Assembly: GCA_965227745.1 (NCBI GenBank)
Contig: OZ245769.1
Span: forward strand, 5,084,001-5,148,000
Source: GAS368 sp965227745
GTDB taxonomy: Bacteria > Verrucomicrobiota > Verrucomicrobiia > Opitutales > Opitutaceae
Reading direction: 5' to 3'
DNA: 64,000 nucleotides
Shown here: in pieces, positions 16,401 through 24,328 of the stretch
How positions within the stretch are numbered: the stretch's first letter is position 1
How the letters are laid out: every line of letters begins with the position of its first letter
Notes under the pieces: generated by a model
The model's input: the letters and a program-made list of their open reading frames with translations, nothing else
Told to the model about the DNA's origin: nothing
Database searches by the model: none
Position numbers and translations under genes: made by a program

Positions 16401-17469
16401 CGCCGTCGAGATCGCCGGGCTTGAGGAGCGGGGCGAAGGTGCCCTTGTTGGCCGCCTTCATGTAGGCCTCCTTGGCCTCGATGGTGCCGTCTTTCACGCG
16501 GTTCATGAGGCTGTTGTCCATCGTGATCATGCCGTCGCTGCCGCCGCTCTCGATGATGGATTTGATATTGGCGATCTGGCCGCTGCGGATGGTGTTGGGC
16601 AGAGCTTCGTGGGTGAGGAGGATTTCGTGGACGGCGCAGCGGCCCTTGGGGATGCGCTTGCAGAGGAGCTGGGCGACGACGCCGGCGAGGCAGCTCGAGA
16701 GCATCACGCGCGCCTGATTCTGCTCGTCGGCGGGGAAGGTGTTGATGATGCGGTCGACGGTCTTGGCGGCGTTATTGGTGTGGAGCGTGCCGAAGACGAG
16801 CATGCCCATCGAGGCGCAGCCGAGCGCGAGCTTGATGGTCTCCATCTCGCGCATTTCGCCGAGGAGGAGGATGTCGGGGTCGTGGCGCATCGCGCCTTTC
16901 AACGCGGCGGCAAAGGACTCGGTGTGCTCGCCGACCTCGCGGTGGACGATGACGGATTTCTTCACCGGATGGACGAACTCGATCGGGTCCTCGATGGTGA
17001 TGATGTGGCGCGCGAGGTTGCCGTTGATGTAGTCGATCATCGCGGCGAGCGTCGTGGACTTGCCGGAGCCGGTGGGGCCGGTGACGACGACGAGGCCCTG
17101 GTCGAGATGGCAGAGTTTCTTGAGCGCCTCGGGGAGATTGAGCTGCTCGAAGGAGAGAATCTTCGCGGGGATCTGGCGGAAGACCGCTGCCTGGCCCCAG
17201 TGATTATAGAGGAAATTTCCGCGGAAGCGTGCGAGGCCGGGAATTTCGTGGGCGAGGTCGAGATCCTTGCGGTCGAGAAAATCGGCCCAGCGTTTCGGCG
17301 GGCAGATTTCCTTGAGCAGCGACTCCATGGTGGCCGCGTCGATGATCTTGTCGGTGAGAGGGACGAGCGAGCCGGAGGCGCGGGTCTTGGCGGGCAGGCC
17401 GACGGTGAGGTGCAAATCGGAGCCGCCCTTGTCGAGCATGGCTTTGAGGAGGGTGTCGATGGCGGCCAT
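16390..17469 (-). CDS. pilT: Type IV pilus PilT-like ATPase
   Basis: A 359-residue hexameric secretion-type ATPase of normal PilT length. It has Walker A GPTGSGKSTTLAAMIDYIN, the Asp box ITIEDPIEFVHP, Walker B DILLLGEMREMETIKLAL and the His box FGTLHTNNAAKTVDRII. It would power pilus retraction (twitching) at the inner membrane. The signature that reads AIRNLIRE in classic PilT is here ALPNTIRSGQ, so it may be a PilU-like or specialised paralogue. A second ATPase of the same family lies at 18164. Between them is a toxin-antitoxin pair. Confidence 0.92.
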   Translation of the reverse strand: MAAIDTLLKAMLDKGGSDLHLTVGLPAKTRASGSLVPLTDKIIDAATMESLLKEICPPKRWADFLDRKDLDLAHEIPGLARFRGNFLYNHWGQAAVFRQIPAKILSFEQLNLPEALKKLCHLDQGLVVVTGPTGSGKSTTLAAMIDYINGNLARHIITIEDPIEFVHPVKKSVIVHREVGEHTESFAAALKGAMRHDPDILLLGEMREMETIKLALGCASMGMLVFGTLHTNNAAKTVDRIINTFPADEQNQARVMLSSCLAGVVAQLLCKRIPKGRCAVHEILLTHEALPNTIRSGQIANIKSIIESGGSDGMITMDNSLMNRVKDGTIEAKEAYMKAANKGTFAPLLKPGDLDGGGH

Positions 17470-17477
17470 GGCGAAGG

Positions 17478-17855
17478 CTAGGGAGTGGAGCTGGGACGAA
17501 ACGGAAGGAGGCGAACGCGGGGGCGATTGTCGTCGATCGTGAGAATAGCCCCGGCTTCAAGTTCTGTCGCGCAGGTCTGAAGTGCGTTCACGACATACAA
17601 TCCGATGCGCCCTGGATCTACATCGGACATGCGAAGCAAGACCACACTTGGACTGGTGGCATTGGTCTTTCCGAGAATCGTGCCAAAATCGAGGTCTTGG
17701 GTTAACACCATGGCGCGAATCTTCTGCGCATGATCGAAAATAGTCTGGTCGTCCGCTGCAGCGCTCCCGAGTTCACGCCAATGGATGCTTTCGATACCGT
17801 GCGAAGATAACAATTCGACCCAGTCAGGCGATAGATTCATATCGACTATGATCAT
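17478..17855 (-). CDS. DUF5615 PIN-like protein, probable toxin
   Basis: A 125-residue protein with the DUF5615 (Mut7-C/PIN-like) layout: IIVDMNLSPDWVELLSSHGIESIHW at the N-terminus (acidic residue D5), then VLTQDLDFGTILG with the acidic active-site pair, then PSVVLLRMSDVDPGRIG. Proteins of this type pair with DUF433 antitoxins and are thought to be nucleases. It starts 25 bp after the DUF433 gene and ends 8 bp before the pilT-like gene, so the pair sits inside the pilus ATPase block. Confidence 0.82.
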   Translation of the reverse strand: MIIVDMNLSPDWVELLSSHGIESIHWRELGSAAADDQTIFDHAQKIRAMVLTQDLDFGTILGKTNATSPSVVLLRMSDVDPGRIGLYVVNALQTCATELEAGAILTIDDNRPRVRLLPFRPSSTP

Positions 17856-17880
17856 TCGGGCTGGGCCACCGCTTTACCGC

Positions 17881-18111
17881 TTACGAATCGACCAAGACAA
17901 TTTCGCGTTCATTGACGCGCCATGCCGCGTAGGTGAGCGCTTGATCAATATCGGCCGGCTCCAAATAAGGGTAAAGTTTCAACAGATGTTCCTTGCTGTG
18001 GCCCGCGCCCATCATACCCACGATCATGCCCACGGTGACGCGCATGCCGCGAATGCATGGCTTGCCGCCCATGACAGCGGGGTTGTGGGTGATGCGGTCA
18101 AAATTGGTCAT
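17881..18111 (-). CDS. DUF433 antitoxin
   Basis: A 76-residue protein matching DUF433: ITHNPAVMGGKPCIRGMRVTVGMIVGMMGAG, then YPYLEPADIDQALTYAAW. This is the usual small HTH-like antitoxin that precedes DUF5615 toxins. Gene order (antitoxin first) and spacing are typical. It would bind and silence the PIN-like protein and probably repress its own promoter in the 18112-18163 gap. Confidence 0.87.
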   Translation of the reverse strand: MTNFDRITHNPAVMGGKPCIRGMRVTVGMIVGMMGAGHSKEHLLKLYPYLEPADIDQALTYAAWRVNEREIVLVDS

Positions 18112-18163
18112 GGTCGAAAGCTATCTAGGTGGGCGGTGGGGGCAAGCGTGGCGAAGGAGCTCA

Positions 18164-19648
18164 TCACACGATCCTCGCCTTGAGCACGCGGTTGGTGATG
18201 TTGGCCTGGGCGGTTTCGGCGGTGATTTTCTTTTCCTTCCAGAGGCCGAAGATGGTGTTGTCCATGAGGCACATTCCTTCCTTCACGCCGGTTTCCATCG
18301 TGTTGCGCAGGCCGGTGGTCTTGCCCTCTTTGATGAGGTTTTGAATCGCGGTGTTGCTGATGAGGATTTCGGTGGCGAGGACTAGGCCGGCGTTTTCGCC
18401 GGCGCCGGGGACGAGGCGTTGGCAGACGACGCCGCGCAGACTCTCGGCGACGCTGGAGCGGATTTGCGTTTGCTGCGCGGGCGGGAAGACATCGAGCAGG
18501 CGGTTGAGCGTGGTGGCGGCATCGCTCGTGTGCATCGTGCCGATGACCAAGTGGCCGGTCTCGCTCGCGCTGATCGCCATCTCGATGGTTTCAAGGTCGC
18601 GGAGCTCGCCGATGACGATGACATCGGGGTCTTCGCGGAGTGCGCCCTTGAGCGCGGAGGCAAACGACCGCGTGTGCGGGCCGACTTCGCGCTGCGTGAC
18701 GTTGCAACCCTTGGCGGGCTGCACGACCTCGATGGGGTCCTCGACGGTGATAATGTGGTCGGTGCGCGTGGCGTTGAGGTAGGCGACCATCGAGGCGAGG
18801 GTCGTGGTCTTGCCGGAGCCGACGGGGCCGGTGATGAGGATGAGGCCGTTGTGGTAGGAGAGGAGCTTGTGCAGCGTGGCGATGTGCGGCGTGTAGCCGA
18901 GGTCTTCGAGCGTGCGCGTCTCGGCGGGGACCATGCGGTAGGCGCCGGCCACGCCGTTCTTGTGAAACATGAGGTTGACGCGATAGCGGTCGGCGGCGCT
19001 CAGGGCCAAGGCGTAGTCGAGGTCCTTGCGCTCGAGGAAGAGTTTTTTCTGATGCTCGGCGAGGACGGCGAGATTGAGGCGCAGCGCATCCTGCGCGGTG
19101 AGGACATAATCCGAGATATAGGCGAGCGCGCGATTTTTGCGGACGAAGGGGCGCGCGCCGGTGGAGAGGTGAAGATCGCTGGCGCCGTAGCGGGCGGTGG
19201 CCTTGAGCAGGTCGCGCATGCCGGAGGCGAGGGCCTTGTCATCGAGCTTGGCCACGGTCTCGAAGGGAAATTTCGGCGCGGGACCGGCGGCCGTTGGGGC
19301 CTTGGGCTGCGGCGCACCGAGATCGGATGAGACGCGCGGCGCGGAGCCGGGCGCTCCGGAATTGGCCGCAGTCGTGGGGGCGGGGGTGTGGGCAAAGGGG
19401 GGCGAGGTTTCCTCGTCGACGAAGGGGTCGCTCGCGGGGCCGCTGCGCTCGCCCTTGGTGATGGCGAGATCGGCGAGTTTTTCGAGCTTTTCGACGTCGT
19501 TGACGACACCCGCGTCGATCAGGCCTTGGGCAAAGGCCATGATGTCGCCGTCGGCGCCCATCATGTTGGCGACGAGGAGGGCCTGCGCGCGGGTGAAGAG
19601 GCCTTGGTCGATGCCGAGTCGGGCGAGCCAGCGGGTATCGTTAGTCAT
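18164..19648 (-). CDS. PilT/PilU-like ATPase with N-terminal extension
   Basis: A 494-residue ATPase. Residues 1-60 form a helical domain (ARLGIDQGLFTRAQALLVANMMGADGDIMAFAQGLIDAG), followed by a Pro/Ala-rich linker to about residue 135. The rest is PilT-like, with Walker A GPVGSGKTTTLASMVAYLN, ITVEDPIEVVQP, Walker B DVIVIGELRDLETIEMAI, GTMHTSDAATTLNRLLD and AIQNLIKEGK, close to the AIRNLIRE element of true PilT. The N-terminal extension is about 130 residues more than the family norm. The ATG at 19648 (MTNDTRWLAR) is preferred over the one at 19699. It probably works with the ATPase at 16390 in pilus retraction. Confidence 0.9.
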   Translation of the reverse strand: MTNDTRWLARLGIDQGLFTRAQALLVANMMGADGDIMAFAQGLIDAGVVNDVEKLEKLADLAITKGERSGPASDPFVDEETSPPFAHTPAPTTAANSGAPGSAPRVSSDLGAPQPKAPTAAGPAPKFPFETVAKLDDKALASGMRDLLKATARYGASDLHLSTGARPFVRKNRALAYISDYVLTAQDALRLNLAVLAEHQKKLFLERKDLDYALALSAADRYRVNLMFHKNGVAGAYRMVPAETRTLEDLGYTPHIATLHKLLSYHNGLILITGPVGSGKTTTLASMVAYLNATRTDHIITVEDPIEVVQPAKGCNVTQREVGPHTRSFASALKGALREDPDVIVIGELRDLETIEMAISASETGHLVIGTMHTSDAATTLNRLLDVFPPAQQTQIRSSVAESLRGVVCQRLVPGAGENAGLVLATEILISNTAIQNLIKEGKTTGLRNTMETGVKEGMCLMDNTIFGLWKEKKITAETAQANITNRVLKARIV

Positions 19649-19740
19649 GCGCGGCGAAGTGGATGCCGCGGAGAATGGCGCGACCGCGAGCCAAGCCAAG
19701 CGCGAAGGGCGGCCTAGGAGATGAACTCTCCGCCGCGAGG

Positions 19741-19976
19741 GTGATGGAGTAAACCGCGAAGCACGCGAAGAGGCGCGAAGGGGCGGACGTTATTTTTTCC
19801 GGGTGCCGCGATTTGAGGTGAGGGAGTTGATTGAATGGGAAGTTCGGGAAGAGCGGGACGAAGAAAAAGCTGCATGCTGAGTTGGCCGATCTCTCGGTGG
19901 CTTTCGGTCTCGGTGGTTCAGGCCTTGGTTTTGAAACGCCGGGATTTAACCACAGAGGCACAAAGCCACAGAGGAG
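19741..19976. repeat. Gene-free gap with dispersed repeat words
   Basis: The 347 bp between the pilus ATPase start and the VOC gene stop hold no gene. At 19752-19778 is CGCGAAGCACGCGAAGAGGC, and at 19945-19976 is TTTAACCACAGAGGCAC followed by AAAGCCACAGAGG. The latter matches the inverted repeat at 1233-1328 closely, here as a single arm. Both are short repeat words seen elsewhere in the window. Confidence 0.55.
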
Positions 19977-19995
19977 GAGAAAAGCAGGAGACTTT

Positions 19996-20781
19996 CTACG
20001 CCGCAGGTGTGACGCGCAGCGCCATGCCATCGGGGTCGGTAACGGATTGCGGAGTCGTGGTGCCGGTGCGCGTGAAGGTGGCTTCGATTATACCGCGTGA
20101 CGCGGGGGCGTGCGGCGTGCGTGGGTTGCCCCAGCTATTCAGGCCGAGATGGTGGTGGTAGCCGTCGGCGGCGAGGAAGCGGGCGCCGGGGAAGCTGCCT
20201 TGCGTGACGACCATGCCGAGCTTCTCGCGGTAGAAGGCGTCGCTGCGGGCGAGGTTCGTCACGCGAAGGTGGAGATGGCCCCACTTGGCGCCGGCGAGTG
20301 GCATGGCGCTGGGCGGCGAGGCCTCGGCCATGAGGGAGCGGAGATCGAGTTGCTGCGTGGTCATGGCGAGTTCGCCACTGGCGGTGAAGGGCCAAGCGGC
20401 GCGCGGGCGGTCGGCGTAGAATTCGAGGCCGTTGCCCTCGGGGTCGGCGAAGTAGATGGCCTCGCTCACGCCGTGATCGGAGAAGCCCTGGAATTCAACG
20501 CCCGCGTGCGCGGCGTGTTGCAACCACGCGCCGAGGGCGGCGCGCGACGGCAGGAGCAGGGCGGCGTGAAAGAGCCCGGCGGAGCCGTGTGCGGCTGGCG
20601 GCGCTGAGGTATCGCCGGTGAGCGTGAGGAGGGAGGGCCCACCCGGCGCGACGGCGAGCGAAGCGCGCGTGGCGGAAGAGTTCACCACGACGAAGCCGAG
20701 TTGGCGCGTGTAAAACTCCACGCTGCGCGCGAGGTCGCCGACACGCAGCTCGATGGACGAGAACTGGAGAGAGGGGGTCAT
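19996..20781 (-). CDS. Two-domain VOC-family protein (CatE-like dioxygenase/glyoxalase)
   Basis: A 261-residue protein with two vicinal-oxygen-chelate halves. The first is SIELRVGDLARSVEFYTRQLGFVV ending YFADPEGNGLEFYADRP. The second is WGHLHLRVTNLARSDAFYREKLGMVV with DGYHHHLGLNSWGNP, ending VTDPDGMALRV. The E in GLEFYADRP and the H in HLHLRV are metal-ligand positions. The arrangement resembles CatE-type catechol-2,3-dioxygenases; the substrate is unknown. It lies 11 bp downstream of the azoreductase gene, so they may form one transcript dealing with quinones or aromatics. Confidence 0.88.
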   Translation of the reverse strand: MTPSLQFSSIELRVGDLARSVEFYTRQLGFVVVNSSATRASLAVAPGGPSLLTLTGDTSAPPAAHGSAGLFHAALLLPSRAALGAWLQHAAHAGVEFQGFSDHGVSEAIYFADPEGNGLEFYADRPRAAWPFTASGELAMTTQQLDLRSLMAEASPPSAMPLAGAKWGHLHLRVTNLARSDAFYREKLGMVVTQGSFPGARFLAADGYHHHLGLNSWGNPRTPHAPASRGIIEATFTRTGTTTPQSVTDPDGMALRVTPAA

Positions 20782-20792
20782 GACGGGAAGGG

Positions 20793-21428
20793 TTACGCGG
20801 CGGCCAGTTGCTGCAACGTCGCCTGCGCTTCAGCGACGGCGGCGGCACCGGCAGGGTTACCGGCATTCAGGCTGTGCGCGTAGATGAATTGGACCTCGGT
20901 GATGCCGATGAAGCCCAGCACGGCGCGGAGGTACGGCTCGAGGAAATTATAGGCGCCGCCCGGAGTGTTGGGGCGGAAATCGCTGCCGCTCGCGACGATG
21001 ATGAGGGCGCGCTTGTTGCGCGCGAGGCCTTCGTAGCCGCCGCCCGACGCGAAGCCGAAGGTGCGGCCCACGCGCACGATCTGGTCGATCCACGCCTTGA
21101 GCGCGGCGGGCAGGGAGAGGTTGTAGATCGGCGTGGTGATGACGAGCTGGTCGGCGGCGAGGAGTTCGTCGACGTACTGATTGGAAACGGCGATGGCCTG
21201 GCGCGCGGCGGGCGAGTGACTGTCGGCCGGGGCAAAGGCGCCCTCGACCCAAGCCTCGGTGACGAAAGGTGGCGGCTCCTGGCCGACATCGCGGACGATG
21301 ACTTGGCCCTGCGGATGGGCGGCGCGCCAGGCGGCGAGGAATTCCTGGCCGAGCTTGCGGCTGTGGGAACGCGCGCCGCGCGGGCTGGCGTCGAGATGGA
21401 GGAGGGTGGAGGAGGACGTAGTATTCAT
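20793..21428 (-). CDS. azoR: FMN-dependent NADH-azoreductase
   Basis: A 211-residue flavodoxin-fold protein. It has LLHLDASPRGARSHSRKLGQEFLAAW (FMN phosphate loop), TTPIYNLSLPAALKAWIDQIVRVGRTF and the family-specific SGGGYEGLARNKRALIIVASG. These enzymes reduce azo dyes and quinones with NADH and protect against thiol-reactive electrophiles. The ATG at 21428 is used; a longer frame reaches 21452 but crosses the -10 element. An Rrf2 regulator gene lies 53 bp upstream on the same strand, and both promoters carry the same operator-like sequence. Confidence 0.93.
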   Translation of the reverse strand: MNTTSSSTLLHLDASPRGARSHSRKLGQEFLAAWRAAHPQGQVIVRDVGQEPPPFVTEAWVEGAFAPADSHSPAARQAIAVSNQYVDELLAADQLVITTPIYNLSLPAALKAWIDQIVRVGRTFGFASGGGYEGLARNKRALIIVASGSDFRPNTPGGAYNFLEPYLRAVLGFIGITEVQFIYAHSLNAGNPAGAAAVAEAQATLQQLAAA

Positions 21429-21438
21429 GATGGAGAAT

Positions 21439-21463
21439 TTATTATATAACAACTTTGGTTACA
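21439..21463 (-). promoter_or_regulatory. azoR promoter with operator
   Basis: Read on the minus strand, TGTAACCAAAGTTGTTATATAAT contains a consensus -10 (TATAAT, plus coordinates 21441-21446). It overlaps a near-palindrome, TGTAAC-N7-GTTAT. The same TGTAAC-N7-GTTAC pattern occurs upstream of the rrf2 gene at 21939-21957. Confidence 0.65.
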
Positions 21464-21481
21464 ATTTAGGGCAAAAAAATG

Positions 21482-21916
21482 TCAGTGCTTGCCGGGGCAG
21501 ACGGGGCGGAGCTGCTCGTGGATATTCGCGAGGGTCATGGTGCCGAGCTCTGCTTCCATGCTGGTCTGGGCCTTGGCAAACGAGGCGTGGAGGATGGACT
21601 GGATTTTCGCACCGACGGGGCACTTGGCGTTGGGCTCCATGTGCGCGAGGCCGAAGGTGGGATTGGGCTCCACGGTGCGATAGATGTCACGGAGCGTGAT
21701 TTTGGCGGGAGCCTCCGCGAGGGTGAAACCGCCCGAGGCGCCTTTTTGCGCGGACACGAATTTCGCCTTCACGAGGGCGGACAGGAGGCGGCGGATGACG
21801 ACGGGATTGGTGCTCACGCTCGAGGCGATCTCAGCCGAAGGCACCGCCGCGCCCTGGCGATAGGCCAGATAGGCGAGGATGTGGACGCTGACGGCGAAGC
21901 GTGAGTTTCCGGTCAT
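21482..21916 (-). CDS. Rrf2-family regulator, two-cysteine type
   Basis: A 144-residue winged-helix regulator: RFAVSVHILAYLAY, then SSVSTNPVVIRRLLSALVKAKFVSAQKGASGGFTLAE (recognition helix and wing). It lacks the three-cysteine iron-sulfur motif of IscR and NsrR and has only Cys99 and Cys140 (NAKCPVG and RPVCPGKH). This fits a thiol-based sensor of quinones or other electrophiles. It is directly upstream of azoR and probably represses azoR and itself through the shared operator. Confidence 0.9.
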   Translation of the reverse strand: MTGNSRFAVSVHILAYLAYRQGAAVPSAEIASSVSTNPVVIRRLLSALVKAKFVSAQKGASGGFTLAEAPAKITLRDIYRTVEPNPTFGLAHMEPNAKCPVGAKIQSILHASFAKAQTSMEAELGTMTLANIHEQLRPVCPGKH

Positions 21917-21935
21917 GGGTGGGAGGGCGGTCGGT

Positions 21936-21974
21936 TAATGTAACTAAGAATGTTACTTATCGGGTGGATGTCAA
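21936..21974 (-). promoter_or_regulatory. rrf2 promoter and operator
   Basis: On the minus strand a perfect -35 (TTGACA, plus coordinates 21969-21974) is followed at suitable spacing by the palindrome GTAAC-N7-GTTAC (21940-21956). The palindrome covers the expected -10 region just upstream of the rrf2 start. It matches the azoR operator in the pattern TGTAACYAARRWTGTTAY. Confidence 0.6.
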
Positions 21975-21987
21975 GTGGGATGGTTTG

Positions 21988-22268
21988 GGAATGACGAATA
22001 TCGAATGACGGGCGCAGAAGGACCAGGGGAGAAGGCGGGCGGTGGCTTGGGCGCCGAGAGCGGGCGATAGCTTAGCCGGACTCAGGCAGTTGAGAGTGGG
22101 TAGTTGAGAGTTGAGAGACCGATCCTCAGAGGAGCCGAAATAGTCTACTAGCTTGAGATGCTGGTTCACTGTTTGGTTTTGCTCTCAACTCTCAGCACTC
22201 AACTCTCAACTGAATCGTTCCGGCTTAGGCTACATTCGGCAGTCGATATTCGTCATTCGTCATTTCCC
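21988..22268. repeat. Nested compound inverted repeat
   Basis: Outer arms: GGAATGACGAATATCGAATG (from 21988) is answered by TCGATATTCGTCATTCGTCA (from 22243). Inner arms: CAGTTGAGAGTGGGTAGTTG (from 22088, running to 22118) is answered by a CTCTCAACT-rich arm at 22182-22212. So one inverted repeat of ATGACGAAT words encloses another of TTGAGAG words. The whole 280 bp has no gene. It separates the rrf2 and helicase promoters. Confidence 0.75.
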
Positions 22269-22344
22269 GGCAGGCGGCGGCCGGGATTATCGGAGGTTGC
22301 AAAGGCGGCGGTTTCAGAGAGGCTGACCAGTTCCTATACCTGTC

Positions 22345-24063
22345 ATGCTGAAGAAAATATTTGCGAAGCTGCGCGAGACGATTGCGCCTTCGCGTGCTAA
22401 AAAGCCGGCCGAAGTCGAAGCCGCCAAACCTGTTTCTCACCTCAAGCCACACTCCACGTCGCAGCGCGGCGAGGGGCGTCATAGTCACGGCGGCGGACAA
22501 AGCCAGAGCCACGGGACGAAGCCGCATGACGGCAAGCCGCGTGAGGCCCGCGAGCCGCGAGCGCCGCGCACCGGTGGCGGGCAGGGACAAGGACATGAGG
22601 GACGGCCGCGTCGGGACGATCACGGCCCCCGTCGGGACGACCACGGTGGCCCGAGACGCGATGACCACGGCCCGCGTCGCGAGGGTGGCGGCGGTGGCGG
22701 GCGCGGCTTTCAGTCGCGGTCCGGTGGTGGTGGTGCCGGTGGCCGAGGCGGCCCGCGCGGTGAGCGCGAAAAGCCGATGATCGACAAGACTTTTGACCAC
22801 CCGCGCACGGTGGACATCAAGCCGACGGTGCCGGTCAATGTGCCGAAGATGGATACGGCGTTTACGGCGCTCGGCCTTTCGGATGCGTTGGCGTTTGGCG
22901 TGCAAGAGATGGGCTACGTGACGCCTACGCCGATTCAGGCGCAGGCGATTCCGGTGGTGCTCAAGGGCGGCGACGTCATTGGCTCCGCGCAGACGGGTAC
23001 GGGCAAGACGGCAGCCTTTGCGCTGCCGATCATCCAGCGCCTCGGCACGCACGGCAAACTCCGCTGCCTCATCCTCGAGCCGACGCGCGAACTCGCGCTA
23101 CAAGTCGAAGAAGCGTTTCACAAATTTGCCAAGTTCACCGACCTCCGCGTGACGATCGTTTACGGCGGCGTGGGCTACGGAAAACAAGAGGACGATCTCC
23201 GCCGCGGGATGGATATCCTCGCTGCGACGCCGGGTCGCCTCCTCGACCACTTGGAGAAGGGCAATTGCTCGCTCGCAGATGTGGACATCCTCGTGCTCGA
23301 CGAAGTCGACCGCATGCTCGACATGGGCTTCCTGCCCGACGTGAAGCGTATCGTGCAGAAGTGCCCGAAGAATCGCCAGACCCTCTTTTTCACCGCGACG
23401 CTGCCGCCCGAGCTCGAACAGCTCGCGGGCTGGGCGCTGCGCGATCCGGTGAAGGTCGAGATCGGCCGCCAGCGTTCGCCGGCGGAGACGGTGGCGCACG
23501 CGTTTTATCCGGTCGTCGCGTCGCAGAAATTTGACCTGCTGCAGCTCCTGCTCGAGCAGACCGATTTCAAGAGCGTGATCATTTTCGCGCGCACGCGCAT
23601 GGGCTCCGATCGCATTGCGCACCGCCTGCAGGCCAAGGGCCACACGGTCGCCGTGATGCATTCCGACCGCAGCCAGCGCGAACGCATCGAGGCGCTCGAT
23701 GGTTTCAAATCTGGGAAGTACGAAGTGCTCGTCGCAACGGATATTGCCGCGCGCGGTCTCGACATCGCGGGCGTTTCGCACGTGGTGAATTACGACGTGC
23801 CGGAAAATGCCGAGGACTACGTGCACCGCATCGGCCGCACCGGCCGTGCGCAAAACACGGGCGACGCCTTTACCCTCGTGACCGAGGAAGACGTGCGCGA
23901 TGCGCGCAGCATCGAGCGCTACATGGGCGTGACGGTAGAGCGTAAAAAAATCGAAGGCTTCCCCTACATTTACTCCGCGCTCTTCGACGAGAAGGCCATC
24001 GCGGATACCGTGGCCGCAGCGGCGAAGCCGGCGAGCCGTTTGCACCGCGGCGTGCGGCGGTAA
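22345..24063 (+). CDS. DEAD-box RNA helicase with low-complexity N-terminus
   Basis: A 572-residue helicase. Residues 1-145 are basic and Gly/Arg/Asp/His-rich, including about four GPRRDDHG repeats. The core is complete: Q motif GYVTPTPIQAQAIP, motif I AQTGTGKT, Ia PTRELALQ, II DEVD (where DEAD is usual), III FTATLP, IV VIIFARTR, V ATDIAARGLDI and VI HRIGRTGR. It resembles RhlE/CsdA-type helicases that remodel structured RNA and ribosome precursors. In those proteins the basic tail is normally C-terminal; here it is at the N-terminus. A strong terminator follows at 24106. Confidence 0.93.
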   Translation: MLKKIFAKLRETIAPSRAKKPAEVEAAKPVSHLKPHSTSQRGEGRHSHGGGQSQSHGTKPHDGKPREAREPRAPRTGGGQGQGHEGRPRRDDHGPRRDDHGGPRRDDHGPRREGGGGGGRGFQSRSGGGGAGGRGGPRGEREKPMIDKTFDHPRTVDIKPTVPVNVPKMDTAFTALGLSDALAFGVQEMGYVTPTPIQAQAIPVVLKGGDVIGSAQTGTGKTAAFALPIIQRLGTHGKLRCLILEPTRELALQVEEAFHKFAKFTDLRVTIVYGGVGYGKQEDDLRRGMDILAATPGRLLDHLEKGNCSLADVDILVLDEVDRMLDMGFLPDVKRIVQKCPKNRQTLFFTATLPPELEQLAGWALRDPVKVEIGRQRSPAETVAHAFYPVVASQKFDLLQLLLEQTDFKSVIIFARTRMGSDRIAHRLQAKGHTVAVMHSDRSQRERIEALDGFKSGKYEVLVATDIAARGLDIAGVSHVVNYDVPENAEDYVHRIGRTGRAQNTGDAFTLVTEEDVRDARSIERYMGVTVERKKIEGFPYIYSALFDEKAIADTVAAAAKPASRLHRGVRR

Positions 24064-24105
24064 GGCGGCTAGGCGAAGAAATTTAGTCCGCTTTCTTTTT
24101 AGAAT

Positions 24106-24140
24106 AACGCCGGTCTTTTTTTTGACCGGCGTTTTTTTTG
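24106..24140 (+). terminator. Rho-independent terminator of the helicase gene
   Basis: The stem AACGCCGGTC (24106-24115) pairs perfectly with GACCGGCGTT (24124-24133) around an 8-nt T-rich loop, followed by a T-run to about 24139. It is 43 bp after the helicase stop. Confidence 0.92.
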
Positions 24141-24178
24141 GGGCAAGTGACGCCGGTCGTCACTGTCGATTTCTTTCG

Positions 24179-24305
24179 CGCGGAAGTCGGGGCGTAAAGC
24201 CCCTCCTACAGTTTCGGAATCACTCGCTGGCGCGGGTTTCGAGCGAAGGACTGACGGTGGCTGCTGCTCGCGCGATGGTGGGGGCGGTTGGAAACCGCCC
24301 CTCCG
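24179..24305. repeat. Two short GGGGC-type hairpins
   Basis: The first hairpin is GGGGC-GTAAA-GCCCC (around 24189-24203), followed by TCCTACAG. The second is GGGGCGGTT (24281-24289), loop GGA, AACCGCCCC (24293-24301), followed by TCCG. Both have G-rich then C-rich arms followed by TCC. They look like REP-type intergenic elements downstream of the convergent helicase and aquaporin genes. Confidence 0.55.
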
Positions 24306-24328
24306 TTGTTGGGCCAAAGCTTACTCCA

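Noticed and set aside
22590..22700. CRISPR-like direct repeats
   Set aside because: The repeats are in frame and encode the GPRRDDHG tail of the helicase; there are no unique spacers.
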